DNA of 64,000 nucleotides from Parundibacterium terreum (GTDB lineage Bacteria; Pseudomonadota; Gammaproteobacteria; Burkholderiales; Burkholderiaceae_D). How positions within the stretch are numbered: the first letter of the stretch is position 1; each line of letters begins with the position of its first letter. The translations under genes and the position numbers were made by a program. The DNA lies in the NCBI RefSeq assembly GCF_014636315.1, contig NZ_BMED01000006.1, positions 310,001 through 374,000 on the forward strand, given 5' to 3'. The notes below the pieces were generated by a model, which searched no databases, was not told where the DNA came from, and saw nothing but the letters and a program-made list of their open reading frames with translations. Positions 1 to 9,174 of the stretch are shown piece by piece.

Positions 1-1310
1 GCATCGGTCCTGGCGTATATCCAGTCGGATAAGGCCATGAAATGCTCAAACGGGCTCTCGCCCAGTATCACCGGCAAGGTATGCGCGAAACGGCCGGAAT
101 TGGCAACCAGATCCCAGTAGCGGGCAAAACGCACCAGCCTCTGCATGCTGGCGAAGCTGATCGTATCATTGGCCAGTATCGTATACGGCGGATGCGGGTC
201 GAATATCAGGCCATGCTCTTGCGTATGACGGATGATGGGGGTGCCGCGCAGACGTTTCAGTATGCCGAACTGGATTTCGTGCGGTTTCAGCGCATACAGC
301 CGGTTGAAGCCCAGTGCAAAGCTTTCTACAGTCTCTCCCGGCAGGCCGGCGATCAGGTCCACATGCAGGTGCGCCTCGGAGTGTTCGCATAGCCAGCGTA
401 TGTTTTCGGCGGCCTTGTCATTGTTCTGCTTGCGGCTGATCAGCGCCTGTACTTCGGGATTGAAAGTCTGTATGCCCAGCTCAAATTGCAAAGTGCCCGG
501 CGGAAACTTCTTGATTCCATCCTTCAAGGCATCCGGCAAATGATCCGGCACTACCTCGAAGTGGGCGAATACCGGGTCTTCCGGATTGGCTTCCAGCTTG
601 TCCAGGAAGAATTGCATGATCTTCAGGCTGGTTTTGATATTCAGGTTGAAGGTGCGGTCGACAAACTTGAACAGCCGCGCGCCGCGTGCGTGCAAGCTCT
701 CCATCTCGGCCAGGAACAGGTCGATATCAAAAGGCCACGCAGTCTTGTCCAGTGCCGACAGGCAAAATTCGCATTTGAACGGGCAGCCGCGCGATGCCTC
801 CACATACAGCGTGCGGTTCTTGATGTCATCGTCGCTATATAGATCATACGGCAGCTTGATCTGCGCCATCGGTGGCTGCACGCCGGCGTGGACCTTCATC
901 AGCGGCTTGGGCCCTTGCAGGACCTGCTTGCAGATATCCGGGAAGGTAACGTCGCCCCAGCCGGTAATGACATAGTCGGCCAGTTTGACGATGTGCTGTT
1001 CATTGGTTTCATACGACACTTCCGGTCCGCCCAGCACGATGACGACTTCCGGTGCGACCTGTTTCAGTACGGCAACTAGCTTGGTGGTTTCTTCTATATT
1101 CCAGATATACACGCCAAAGCCTATGATCAGCTTTTCTCCAGCTTGCTGGTGTGACAACAGTTTTTCAACCATATCGGTCGTCTTGGCACCGATGACGAAC
1201 TCCTGCAGCCTGGTTTGCTCCTGTAAATCACCCATGTTGGCAAGCAGATAACGTAAACCCAGCGAGGCGTGGGCATAGCGGGCATTCAGAGTGGACAGCA
1301 GGATGGTCAT
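1..1310 (-). CDS. B12-binding radical SAM protein, C-terminus cut by window edge
   Basis: The reading frame starts with ATG at 1310 and runs off the left edge, so at least 436 residues are visible and the C-terminus is missing. The first 140 residues look like a cobalamin-binding Rossmann domain (MTILLSTLNARYAHASLG at the start, VIVLGGPEVSYE near residue 95). The radical SAM cluster motif CPFKCEFC follows, with cysteines at about 176, 180 and 183. This layout is that of the B12-dependent radical SAM superfamily; many bacterial members of this length carry a DUF4080 tail, which I cannot see here. Substrate is unknown. No clear ribosome-binding site is visible before the ATG. Confidence 0.88.
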   Translation of the reverse strand, partial: MTILLSTLNARYAHASLGLRYLLANMGDLQEQTRLQEFVIGAKTTDMVEKLLSHQQAGEKLIIGFGVYIWNIEETTKLVAVLKQVAPEVVIVLGGPEVSYETNEQHIVKLADYVITGWGDVTFPDICKQVLQGPKPLMKVHAGVQPPMAQIKLPYDLYSDDDIKNRTLYVEASRGCPFKCEFCLSALDKTAWPFDIDLFLAEMESLHARGARLFKFVDRTFNLNIKTSLKIMQFFLDKLEANPEDPVFAHFEVVPDHLPDALKDGIKKFPPGTLQFELGIQTFNPEVQALISRKQNNDKAAENIRWLCEHSEAHLHVDLIAGLPGETVESFALGFNRLYALKPHEIQFGILKRLRGTPIIRHTQEHGLIFDPHPPYTILANDTISFASMQRLVRFARYWDLVANSGRFAHTLPVILGESPFEHFMALSDWIYARTD

Positions 1311-1451
1311 GGGATACAGGGGTAGCGGGCGCCAGATAGCGTAAAGCCGTATTGTACGCGTTCGGCCCTCGCTACCCCCGAAAACCGGCTTTTCGATGCC
1401 TGAACCATCACCTTGCCAAATTACTCCAGTCCGCTTTTTCTGTCGTTTGAT

Positions 1452-1523
1452 CCCGCGTTTCTGCATTTCGTCGCAAGTCGCTCGCGGCTTGCGAAGGCTT
1501 TGACTACAGTACAACCATCGACG
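1452..1523 (+). promoter_or_regulatory. Conserved 72-bp block upstream of TAKRMT lipoprotein
   Basis: This block aligns without gaps over 72 positions with 9039-9110, which lies in the same place relative to the paralogous gene at 9175. Shared stretches include GCGGCTTGCG, a TTTCrTCGCA-like segment and AGTAC followed by CATCG. Conservation of non-coding sequence ahead of two paralogues suggests a promoter or a regulator site carried along with the duplicated gene. In this copy TCGCAAG and CTTGCGA form a 7-bp inverted repeat. No promoter hexamers can be assigned with confidence. Confidence 0.5.
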
Positions 1524-1610
1524 AAAGACAAACAGCCGATAAACGAAAAAAAGCAGTAAAAAGAAAAACACACAGACAACCCCAAACAATAAATCGAAAG
1601 AGGAAATAAA

Positions 1611-1994
1611 ATGAAAACAGCAAACACTTTCAAATCCAGCGTGATCGTCGCAACTGCCCTGGTAGCTGCAGTATTCGTCAGCGGTTGCGCCTTCCACGCA
1701 GGCACACAACAAGTTGCCGGCAGCGATGTGCAAACAGTGACCATGACTGCCAAACGCATGACGACAGATGAGAAAATCGCTTTCGACACAGCAGCAGCAA
1801 CTGCACAAACAGTCGTGGTCGCCGCCAAGCGTATGACAGAAGATGAAAAAATCGCCTTCGATACAGCAACCGCCGGTACACAGACTGTAGTGATCGCCGC
1901 CAAACGCCTGACAGCAGAACAAAAACTGGCCATGCTGCAGCAAGACCTGCGCATCCAGGCCAGCGCTGTACAACGCAATCAGCCTGCAGCTTGA
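1611..1994 (+). CDS. Putative lipoprotein with three TAKRMT-type repeats
   Basis: This 127-residue protein has a short basic start, a hydrophobic segment and a lipobox (VSGC, Cys about 26), so it is probably an outer-membrane or periplasmic lipoprotein. The mature part is three imperfect repeats of about 22-24 residues, each built as QTV-x3-AKR[ML]T-x2-[EQ]K; the first two also share IAFDTA. A good ribosome-binding site (AAAGAGGAA) precedes the ATG. A paralogue with two repeats lies at 9175-9513. I do not recognise the family and assign no function. It stands alone, flanked by non-coding DNA on both sides. Confidence 0.75.
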   Translation: MKTANTFKSSVIVATALVAAVFVSGCAFHAGTQQVAGSDVQTVTMTAKRMTTDEKIAFDTAAATAQTVVVAAKRMTEDEKIAFDTATAGTQTVVIAAKRLTAEQKLAMLQQDLRIQASAVQRNQPAA

Positions 1995-2332
1995 TCGCAG
2001 GTTGATTGTAGAGGTAGGGAAAAAGAGAAAACAGCCTGGCACCCGCTAAACGAAATCAGGCAGGGCTTCGGCAAGGAAGTAAAAAGAAGTAAGACTTAAC
2101 AAGCAGTAGCAAGCTTCAGCAAGACCAAGTAAACAGCCGCGTTGCAGCCATTCTTAAAGTCATTCCGGGGTACCGGAGACGCCGACTAAGCATACGGCGA
2201 TCAGGCAAGACCGCCATCCAGCGCCTCCCGGCGCATCAATCCCAGATTCGAGATTCTAAACTCAGCTGCCACAAGCTCGGGCCGCTTCAGCATATTCCTC
2301 AAGACCGGATTAAGACCAGGTTGTGGACAATC
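1995..2332. other. Intergenic region, nothing clear seen
   Basis: This 338-bp stretch separates the TAKRMT lipoprotein and the HDOD gene, which end facing each other. I see no convincing open frame, tRNA or strong terminator hairpin. It does not obviously match the region after the paralogue at 9514-9828. Confidence 0.5.
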
Positions 2333-3472
2333 TCATGACGTCAATTGTGTTTTTCCAGTCCCGGCCTGCTCATACAGGTTGATATCGTTCAGGCTGTCAA
2401 AGCAGGCAACCGCCTGTTGATCCAGGCCTATCCTGAGATTTTCATCATTGGATTTCAACTGGTTATTATTGACCAGCACCCGCATCTTGGCCAGCAGGTC
2501 AGCGGTATGCAATAGATGTCCCAGCGGGGTCCAGTTCGGCGCCTTGCTGCCGCCAGCCTGCTGCTGCAAAGCTTGCACGACTTCAGGCGGGAAACCCCAG
2601 CGCTGCGCGATGCGGTAAGACAGCGTTGCAGCTACCGAGGTGAAGGCCAGCGCAAAACTGCGCGAATACTTGAAGCGCGGTTCTTCGCACACCTGGTCCA
2701 GCAGGCGGAAGGCAATGATCAGGCCCACGTTTTTCATCAAGCCCGTCAGGAAGGCCTGGAAAGGATCCTGATTGCCGGCCAGATGGTGGCAGACGATCGC
2801 GCATTTTTCCGACTGGTTCCAGATATGCGGCGCAGCCCGGCGCGTGTACTGGCCCGAATTCATGTTGATGATGGGACGGAACGCAACCTTGGCGATCAGC
2901 AGGCGCAGGCCGTCTTCGCCCAGGATCATGATGGCCTTGTCCAGGCTGTTGATACGGTCGGCCGGATTGTACAGCGAGCTGTTGACGGCATTGATCAGTT
3001 CGCCGACCAACACCACATCCTTGACGATATGCTGGGCCAGCTCGCCGGCCGATACACTCTTGTTGCGCAGGCTGTTCAGCAATTGCGGTATCACGGTAGG
3101 CACGCGCGGCACGACCACTGCATCGTTCAGGTCCGACGCCAGCAGCGCATACAGCGCCTGCAATATCTTTTGCTCGGTTTCCATGCTGCTGCCTTCGCCG
3201 GGATGGCCCATCAGCCAGTCGAAGAACATCGCATCTATTGCCACGCGGGGTTTCCAGGCAACAAAGATTTCTTGTTCTGCGGCAAGCAGTTTGGTTTCCG
3301 GCACGCTGACCGCGGTTGCGGCGACGGCAGTTTGTGCTGCTTCTGCTGCGGGCAGGGGTTTGGGAATGGCTTCGGCTTCCGCTTTCAGGTCTGCATTGTT
3401 GTCGCCGTGTGTAGGCGCGGCTTCCGGCTGTGTAAACCAGCGTTTCAGCAAATTATTCAGTGCTTTGCGCAC
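2333..3472 (-). CDS. HDOD domain signalling protein
   Basis: The protein has 379 residues and starts with GTG at 3472, preceded by GGGAG. An Ala/Pro-rich, low-complexity stretch fills about residues 15-70. From about residue 115 onward it shows the HDOD fold signature: VPRVPTVIPQLLNSLRNKSV, then VVLVGELINAVNSSLYNPA and the INSLDKAIMILGEDGLR helix. HDOD proteins are HD-related helical domains found in bacterial signalling and regulation, usually without the metal-binding HD pair, and no classical HD dyad stands out here. A second HDOD gene lies at 13063-13899. The partner is unknown. Confidence 0.85.
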   Translation of the reverse strand: MRKALNNLLKRWFTQPEAAPTHGDNNADLKAEAEAIPKPLPAAEAAQTAVAATAVSVPETKLLAAEQEIFVAWKPRVAIDAMFFDWLMGHPGEGSSMETEQKILQALYALLASDLNDAVVVPRVPTVIPQLLNSLRNKSVSAGELAQHIVKDVVLVGELINAVNSSLYNPADRINSLDKAIMILGEDGLRLLIAKVAFRPIINMNSGQYTRRAAPHIWNQSEKCAIVCHHLAGNQDPFQAFLTGLMKNVGLIIAFRLLDQVCEEPRFKYSRSFALAFTSVAATLSYRIAQRWGFPPEVVQALQQQAGGSKAPNWTPLGHLLHTADLLAKMRVLVNNNQLKSNDENLRIGLDQQAVACFDSLNDINLYEQAGTGKTQLTS

Positions 3473-3645
3473 AAGATCTCCCGGCTTCTGATGTTGGAGC
3501 TAATGAAATGAGCTAAAGAAATCTGCCAAAAAATTGCCGTAAGACGGCCGCAGTTTTTCACTCTTGTTTTTGTCCATATCAGTCTGACAGAATTCCTGCC
3601 AAATAGCCATGCAGCAAGCCCCGGCGAGAGCGTGATTAAGCGTGA

Positions 3646-4635
3646 TTACAACGCGGGCGGCTTGAACACTGAGGTACTTAAAATGCCGTAAGCCATCCAT
3701 ACCGCCACAGCGCTATAAGCCAGGCGCGGCAGCCAGTCGGCGACTTGCTGCTGGAAATGATCGATTGCTTCACTCTCGCCCTTGCTATGGCGGGCCAGCA
3801 TTTCAGGCAGGCTGCCGCTGGCTTCGCCGGTCTGGATAAATCCGACGATGTGGCGCTCGCCCGCATACCGTATGCCGGCAACCGCCTGCGCCAGCGTATC
3901 GCCTCGCTGCATCGCCGGCAGCAGTTTTTCATAGTCGGCGCGGATGACATAATTGCTCACTGCATCGCTGGCCTTGGGCAAGGCTTCAAACATGGGCAGG
4001 CCGGCTTCCAGCAGCATGCCGAGATTTTCAAAGAAGTCGCGCGCATTGCGTCGCAGGTGCATCGTGCCGAATACAGGCAGGCCCAGCAACAGGCTATCCA
4101 TGCTCAGGCGCAAAGCCGTAGCGCCGCTGTGCTGCCGCCAGCCGCGTACCTGCAGATACAGAAAATACAGCAAACCAATGACGATCAAGGGTTGCAGGCA
4201 AAGCCGCAGATAAGCGAAGCTGCTCAGCATGCCGCTAATCAGCCTCGGTAGCGGTTGCACAAATAGTGCCAGGATCAGCATCAGGGCCGGCAGGTTCATG
4301 CGTGACTTCACGGCTTTTTCCAGCTTCAGCTTGTAGGCATAGGTATCCGCCAGCCGCTTGTAGACCGGTGCCGGGCTGCCCGCCGCAAAAGCCGCGTGCA
4401 GCAGGTTGACTTCCATAGGCGTAAACAAACCGGAACTGTCGCCGGCGCTGGCAGGGTTCATGCCGCGCGCCATCAGCTTGCGTGCCAGGGCCAGCCTTGG
4501 CTGCGCCGCCGGTGCTAGTTTGAGCAGGCTATAGGCCTTGTCGGCCGGCAGTCCGGCCTTTTCCATGGCGGCCAGGTGGGTGAAGATATCAGCGCGGATG
4601 GCCAGGCTCAGCGGCCTTTGTGATGGGGTTTGCAT
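3646..4635 (-). CDS. Orphan type II secretion F-like membrane protein
   Basis: The 329 residues resemble the GspF/PilC family of inner-membrane platform proteins. There are two half-domains: the first ends around residue 95, the second carries LRRNARDFFENLGMLLEAGL near residue 200 and GFIQTGEASGSLPEML near 270. Membrane segments lie at about 115-135, 148-166 and 305-325. It is somewhat shorter than typical GspF (about 400). No secretin, ATPase or pilin gene is adjacent, so it may serve a remote secretion or pilus system or be an orphan. The start at 4635 has only a weak ribosome-binding site. Confidence 0.82.
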   Translation of the reverse strand: MQTPSQRPLSLAIRADIFTHLAAMEKAGLPADKAYSLLKLAPAAQPRLALARKLMARGMNPASAGDSSGLFTPMEVNLLHAAFAAGSPAPVYKRLADTYAYKLKLEKAVKSRMNLPALMLILALFVQPLPRLISGMLSSFAYLRLCLQPLIVIGLLYFLYLQVRGWRQHSGATALRLSMDSLLLGLPVFGTMHLRRNARDFFENLGMLLEAGLPMFEALPKASDAVSNYVIRADYEKLLPAMQRGDTLAQAVAGIRYAGERHIVGFIQTGEASGSLPEMLARHSKGESEAIDHFQQQVADWLPRLAYSAVAVWMAYGILSTSVFKPPAL

Positions 4636-4664
4636 GCGGCTTGTTTATGCTTGTTTATGCCTGT

Positions 4665-5252
4665 TCAGTTGATGCCGCTCTGTTCCAGCTCGGCCTGCAA
4701 TCTGGCCATCTCGCGCATGACGATTTGCGGAAACTCGGGAGTTTCCCAAGCCCGGTAATTTTGCTGCGCAAAGGCCAGCGCATTCTGGTAATACAGATAG
4801 GCATTCAGGCGGTTGCGCACATAATTATTCTGCGTGCGTATCACCTTGCCCGGCGTGCCCATCACGATGGAATTATCCGGTATCACCGTGCCCTCTTTCA
4901 GGAAGCTATGACCGGCGATGATGCAGTTATCGCCGATCACGCAGCCGTCCATGATAGTGGAGTTGATGCCTATCAGGCAGTTGTCGCCTATGGTGCAACC
5001 GTGTATCGTGCAGTGATGGGTAATCGAGCAATGGCTGCCTATGATGGTGGGTGTCTGGTCGCCTATATGCAGCATCACGAAATCCTGGATATTGGTATAG
5101 GCACCGATCACGATTTCCTTGTGCTCCGCGCGCGCCACCACATTGATCCATATCGATGCATGCTCATGCACGCTCACCTTTCCGTAGAGATGGGCGGTCT
5201 CATGTATGTAGGCAGCATTGTGTACGCTGACGTCGGGTCCTAGCACAGCCAT
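4665..5252 (-). CDS. Hexapeptide-repeat protein, gamma-carbonic anhydrase/PaaY type
   Basis: I place the start at the ATG at 5252, behind GGAGAC; a longer in-frame extension to 5318 has no signal and would overlap the upstream promoter. The 195 residues form a left-handed beta-helix: IVIGAYTNIQDF, IIGSHCSITHHC, TIGDNCLIGINSTIMDG and VIGDNCIIAGHSF. The histidines in ITHHCTIHGC fit the metal ligands of gamma-class carbonic anhydrases, and GTPGKVIR is the typical end of the helix. A longer C-terminal helix suggests a PaaY/CaiE-like relative. Substrate not determined. The DAO gene is divergent. Confidence 0.85.
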   Translation of the reverse strand: MAVLGPDVSVHNAAYIHETAHLYGKVSVHEHASIWINVVARAEHKEIVIGAYTNIQDFVMLHIGDQTPTIIGSHCSITHHCTIHGCTIGDNCLIGINSTIMDGCVIGDNCIIAGHSFLKEGTVIPDNSIVMGTPGKVIRTQNNYVRNRLNAYLYYQNALAFAQQNYRAWETPEFPQIVMREMARLQAELEQSGIN

Positions 5253-5332
5253 ATTTGTCTCCTTGCCGGTGTTGATCTGGTTTTTATACTTGCCCTGAAG
5301 ATTGTACAAGCTTTGCATAAAGGAAATCCGGC

Positions 5333-6499
5333 ATGCAGGAAAAACAGGTAATCATCGTCGGCGGCGGTGTCATAGGCAGCGCGATTGCCTATTTCCTGGC
5401 CGTGCATCCGCGCTTCAAGGGAAGTATCACGGTGATCGAGCGGGATGCCTCGTATGCGCAGGCATCGTCGGCCTTGTCCGCCAGTTCGATACGCCAGCAA
5501 TTTTCAACGCCGGTCAATATTGCGATGTCGCAGTTCGGCATCTCTTTTTTACGTGAGTTGCCGCAGCATCTCGGCGTAGATGGACAGGTGCCGGACCTGG
5601 GGCTGAGCGAGCAAGGCTATCTGTATCTGGCCACTGTATCCGGCCAGCAGGTCTTGCGCGACAACCATGCAATACAGAGGCAGCACGGTGTTGACGCGGC
5701 CTTGCTGGAGCCGCACGCATTGCAGGCCAGGTTTCCATGGCTGGATACGGCCGATCTGGCGCTCGCTTCGCTGGGCCTGTCCGGCGAGGGCTGGTTTGAC
5801 GGTTATGGCTTGCTGATGGCTTTTCGCCACAAGGCACGCAGCCTGGGCGTGCGCTATATCAGCGCGCACGCCGCGACATTTATCCACAGCGGCAATCGGG
5901 TGCAGGGAATCAGGCTGGAAGACGGTTCCGAGCTGCGCTGCGACTGGGCGGTGAACGCCGCCGGCGCCTGGGCCCGGCCCTTGCTGGCGGATACCGGCTT
6001 TGACATGCCCGTGCATGGGCGCAGGCGTTGCGTATTTGTGTTTTCCAGCCCGGCGCAAACGCCAGCTTGCCCGCTGGTCATTGATCCGTCCGGGTTATGG
6101 TTCCGCCCCGAAGGCGCTTACTGGATTTGCGGTATGCCGCCGGCGCAAGACGATGATGATGTAGCACTGGACGTTGATTACCGTGAGTTCGACCAGGCCT
6201 GGCCACTGCTGGCGCAGCGTGTACCCGGCTTTGACGCCTTGCGGCTGCAGCGGGCCTGGGCCGGCTACTATGAATACAATAGTTTTGACCAGAATGCGAT
6301 TCTGGGGCCGCATCCGTTGCTACCCAACCTGCTGCTGGCCAACGGTTTCAGCGGCCACGGCCTGCAGCATTCCCCAGCAGTGGGGCGGGGTTTGGCGGAG
6401 TGGATAGCCGACGGCAGCTATGCCAGCCTGGATTTGTCGCCGCTGTCGGTCCAGCGCCTGCTGGATGGCCGCCCCTTGTTGGAGAGAAACATCATTTAG
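5333..6499 (+). CDS. FAD-dependent amine/amino-acid oxidoreductase (DAO family)
   Basis: This 388-residue protein opens with the dinucleotide-binding motif VIIVGGGVIGSAIAYFLA and ends with the DAO-family signature NGFSGHGLQHSPAVG near residue 345. VNAAGAWARPL around residue 208 is the usual second FAD contact. The family oxidises glycine-, sarcosine- or proline-like amines; the closest general resemblance is to FOXRED1/sarcosine-oxidase-beta types. Substrate cannot be read from sequence. It has AAGGAA as ribosome-binding site and is transcribed divergently from the hexapeptide protein. Confidence 0.88.
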   Translation: MQEKQVIIVGGGVIGSAIAYFLAVHPRFKGSITVIERDASYAQASSALSASSIRQQFSTPVNIAMSQFGISFLRELPQHLGVDGQVPDLGLSEQGYLYLATVSGQQVLRDNHAIQRQHGVDAALLEPHALQARFPWLDTADLALASLGLSGEGWFDGYGLLMAFRHKARSLGVRYISAHAATFIHSGNRVQGIRLEDGSELRCDWAVNAAGAWARPLLADTGFDMPVHGRRRCVFVFSSPAQTPACPLVIDPSGLWFRPEGAYWICGMPPAQDDDDVALDVDYREFDQAWPLLAQRVPGFDALRLQRAWAGYYEYNSFDQNAILGPHPLLPNLLLANGFSGHGLQHSPAVGRGLAEWIADGSYASLDLSPLSVQRLLDGRPLLERNII

Positions 6500-6631
6500 C
6501 CCCTATCTTGGCCTAACAGTGTCTTAAAAACCGTCTAAAGATGCCAATTGGAAACAAGTTGTAACAATAAGCAAACATCTGCTTTGCATGGCTGGGGCAG
6601 AGAACTAATATGAGAACTTCTGACCTGGGTT

Positions 6632-7273
6632 TTGTATGTGATGAGCCTGACGCTTGTTCCTGCTGCCACGAATACCTCTGCTGCACCTGCCGCATCTTCC
6701 GTTGTCGCCGGGCAACTGGCGACCGGTACGGCTGCGGCTGCCCAGCAGGCCAATAAAACCGCTGACAGCGCCAAGGCCGGTTCGGGATCAGACAGCAGTG
6801 CCAAGGTGAAATCCGCCGGAGGGACTGTCAAGCTCAGCGATGAAGCACAGGCCCAGCTCCGCAAGCTGCAGGCACGCGATACCCAGGTCAGGAACCATGA
6901 ACAGGCGCATCTTGCCGCCGCAGGCGGCCTCGCCACCAGCGGCGCTTCGTACACCTATGAAAAAGGGCCGGACGGCGTCAGCTATGCGATAGGCGGCGAG
7001 GTGCATATCGATGTCTCGCCAGGACGCACGCCGCAGGATACGATAGCCCGCGCGCAAATCATACAGGCAGCGGCGCTGGCCCCGGCCGATCCTTCCGGGC
7101 CGGATCTCGCGGTGGCGGCGCAGGCCAGGCAGATGGAGCAGCAAGCGCAGGTAGAATTGCAGCAGCAACAGGCGCAAAAGCAGCAGACCAAGCTGGCCGG
7201 CGTCTATGCGTCGATCAGCAATACCGGCCAGGCGTCCACTTCCAGCCCAGCCAAGGTGGACAGCTACGCCTGA
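6632..7273 (+). CDS. SprA-related putative metalloprotease with HEQAH motif
   Basis: The protein has 213 residues. The first 75 are Ala/Ser/Thr/Lys-rich and probably disordered. A compact conserved core follows (about 85-150): LRKLQARDTQVRNHEQAHL, then GGLATSGASYTYEKGPDG and YAIGGEVHIDVSPG. HEQAH fits the HExxH zinc-protease consensus, and the core matches what is known as the SprA-related/putative metalloprotease family. The tail is Gln-rich. There is no signal peptide. The start could also be the ATG at 6641. Proteolytic activity is inferred, not shown. Confidence 0.72.
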   Translation: MYVMSLTLVPAATNTSAAPAASSVVAGQLATGTAAAAQQANKTADSAKAGSGSDSSAKVKSAGGTVKLSDEAQAQLRKLQARDTQVRNHEQAHLAAAGGLATSGASYTYEKGPDGVSYAIGGEVHIDVSPGRTPQDTIARAQIIQAAALAPADPSGPDLAVAAQARQMEQQAQVELQQQQAQKQQTKLAGVYASISNTGQASTSSPAKVDSYA

Positions 7274-7289
7274 GTGGCTCTATTTTGCG

Positions 7290-8786
7290 CTATTTGGTTT
7301 TGCAGGCCGCGCCTGGCTTCGCTATCCCTTTCCTGGGCATATTGCTCGCATAGTGCAGCCCTCCGCTTAAATCCAGATCCGCATCGCAGTAGCCGGCATC
7401 GTTCAAGCTGCGATGCAGCGTACGCAGCAAAGTACCTTCGGCATCATCCTGGCCCAGATGCCAGAACATGGCCCCTGCCAGCCCCTGCTGCTTCAGGTAT
7501 TTGCTTTTGTAGCGGAAAGATTCTTCATCGTCATAGCTGACGAAAATCTTCTTGTCGGCGTTATACAGCCAGGGCACCTTGCCCTCGCTGCTGAAATAAC
7601 GCTGGTAGCCCAGCCCGGACGCAAGCAATTTCCGTATATCGTCATAGCCCGCCGAGCGCGGATCGCCGCGCTGCACGCAGGCGTCACAGCCTGTCAGCAA
7701 TGTAGTATCGCCGTGATAGTCGTCACCGGCCGGTGTCGCGTGCGGCTGGTACAGGCCATGATTTTCACTGCCGACTGCGAAGTAGGCGCGGCCATAAAAA
7801 GGCAGGCCCAGCACAATTTTCCTGGCGGGCACACCGGCTTGCAGGTATTGCTGCACCGCTGCGTCTACCGTCAATGCAAACGGTGACGGGAAGCGGCTTT
7901 GCAATTCTGCCGGCGGTAATGCCGGGTCGAACTGCAACTGGCGCAGGGGATTATCGTATTTGGCTTCGCGGCTATCGCCGAACAAATGTGCATTATGGTC
8001 GGTCTGCTTTTGCCATGCGCCGTTCAGGTCGTAGCTCATCAGGTTCAGGTAATCGACTTGCGCGGCGATTTGTTTCAACTGCAGGTAATAGCGCGACAGG
8101 TTGAAGGCGCCGCCGGCACCGGCTATCGTCAATTGGTATTTTTGCCTGCGCTGGCGGTTTTCTGTATTCAATTGCCGGCGTATCTCAGTGAGCAGCGCGA
8201 CGAAGTTATCTGCATCTTCCTTGCGCGGATATTCCCAGTCTATATCGATGCCGTCGAAGCCATAGCGTTTCATGAACGCAATGCAGGAGCTTGCCATCTG
8301 CCTGCGTCTGGCTGCTGTTGACGCCGCATCGCGGTACCTGACGGCGGTAGCGCTGTCGTCATTGGTATAAGCCCAGCCACCCAGCGAAAACAGGATGCGC
8401 AGATCTGGATTATATTTTTTCAGCGTAGCCAGCTTGCTGAAGACTTCAGCCGCCTTGGCCGGGTCTGTGCCATTCTCCAGCGCGCATTCGCCCGCTTCAT
8501 TCAGGTTCTGGAAAGAATAATTAATATGCGTCAACATCCGTGCCTTTTCCGGTGTGATGCGAGAAATCGCAAAGGGAACGGCAGGAACGGCGGGACCGGC
8601 ATTCTCGGTATAGTGGTTGATCTGTTCTTTTTCCAGCAGGTAGTAGCCTATCACTACATGCCGCGGCCTGACTGCATCTGCAGCCTGGGCCGCCAGCGCC
8701 GCGCCCACAAGTGCGATGCAGGCCAAACCCTTGCCCACTTGCTGCCCTGCTGTATTTTTGCCTGCCGTCATATAGTCTGCGGTCAT
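7290..8786 (-). CDS. Secreted glycoside hydrolase family 18 chitinase
   Basis: A signal peptide (ending near AAQAAD) leads into a complete GH18 barrel. SLGGW near residue 140 and FDGIDIDWEYP near 180-190 give the DxxDxDxE catalytic motif with the acid/base Glu. LMSYDLNG near 265 and GLPFYGRAYF near 345 are further GH18 markers, and MFWHLGQDDAEGTLL closes the barrel. No chitin-binding domain is visible. I chose the ATG at 8786 (498 residues); a TTG at 8798 and an ATG at 8771 are alternatives. It likely cleaves chitin or related beta-1,4-GlcNAc polymers outside the cytoplasm. Confidence 0.9.
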   Translation of the reverse strand: MTADYMTAGKNTAGQQVGKGLACIALVGAALAAQAADAVRPRHVVIGYYLLEKEQINHYTENAGPAVPAVPFAISRITPEKARMLTHINYSFQNLNEAGECALENGTDPAKAAEVFSKLATLKKYNPDLRILFSLGGWAYTNDDSATAVRYRDAASTAARRRQMASSCIAFMKRYGFDGIDIDWEYPRKEDADNFVALLTEIRRQLNTENRQRRQKYQLTIAGAGGAFNLSRYYLQLKQIAAQVDYLNLMSYDLNGAWQKQTDHNAHLFGDSREAKYDNPLRQLQFDPALPPAELQSRFPSPFALTVDAAVQQYLQAGVPARKIVLGLPFYGRAYFAVGSENHGLYQPHATPAGDDYHGDTTLLTGCDACVQRGDPRSAGYDDIRKLLASGLGYQRYFSSEGKVPWLYNADKKIFVSYDDEESFRYKSKYLKQQGLAGAMFWHLGQDDAEGTLLRTLHRSLNDAGYCDADLDLSGGLHYASNMPRKGIAKPGAACKTK

Positions 8787-9038
8787 TTTGTCTGTCAATG
8801 CCTATTGGAGTCCAGCGCAAAAGCATGCTGGCAACAGAGTGCGCGGTCAACAGGTTTTTTCCTGGGCGATGCAAAGGTTGGCAGCGCTGATACCAGTGGG
8901 AATTATCCCGGCCGAATGCGCCGGGCTCGCCTGCAAAACGCCAGTGTGAGCCCGGCAGGAGGGCATACCACAACAGAGTTTTCACTCTGCTGGTATTGCT
9001 CGCCGCTGCCGCCTGGCGCGTCAATTTTTGCCTTCATC

Positions 9039-9110
9039 CCCGCATTTTTGCGTTTCATCGCATCCCGCTGGCGGCTTGCGCAGCGATTGCCTAAAGTACC
9101 AACATCGCAG
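9039..9110 (+). promoter_or_regulatory. Conserved 72-bp block upstream of second TAKRMT protein
   Basis: This is the counterpart of 1452-1523, about 65 bp before the start codon of the paralogue at 9175. The shared core GCGGCTTGCG and the following AGTAC..CATCG element are both present. The 7-bp inverted repeat of the first copy is only partly kept. The rest of the 8787-9174 intergenic region shows no gene. Confidence 0.5.
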
Positions 9111-9174
9111 CACAGGTAGCAGATAGCAAGCATGCGGTACCCATACAGGTAACATCCACCGAAAGGATACAGAA

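Noticed and set aside
9061-9090. Possible sigma-54 promoter (CTGGCGGCTTGC) ahead of the second TAKRMT gene
   Set aside because: GG and GC are not at the -24/-12 distance (10 bp between them is required), and the first copy lacks the leading GG.
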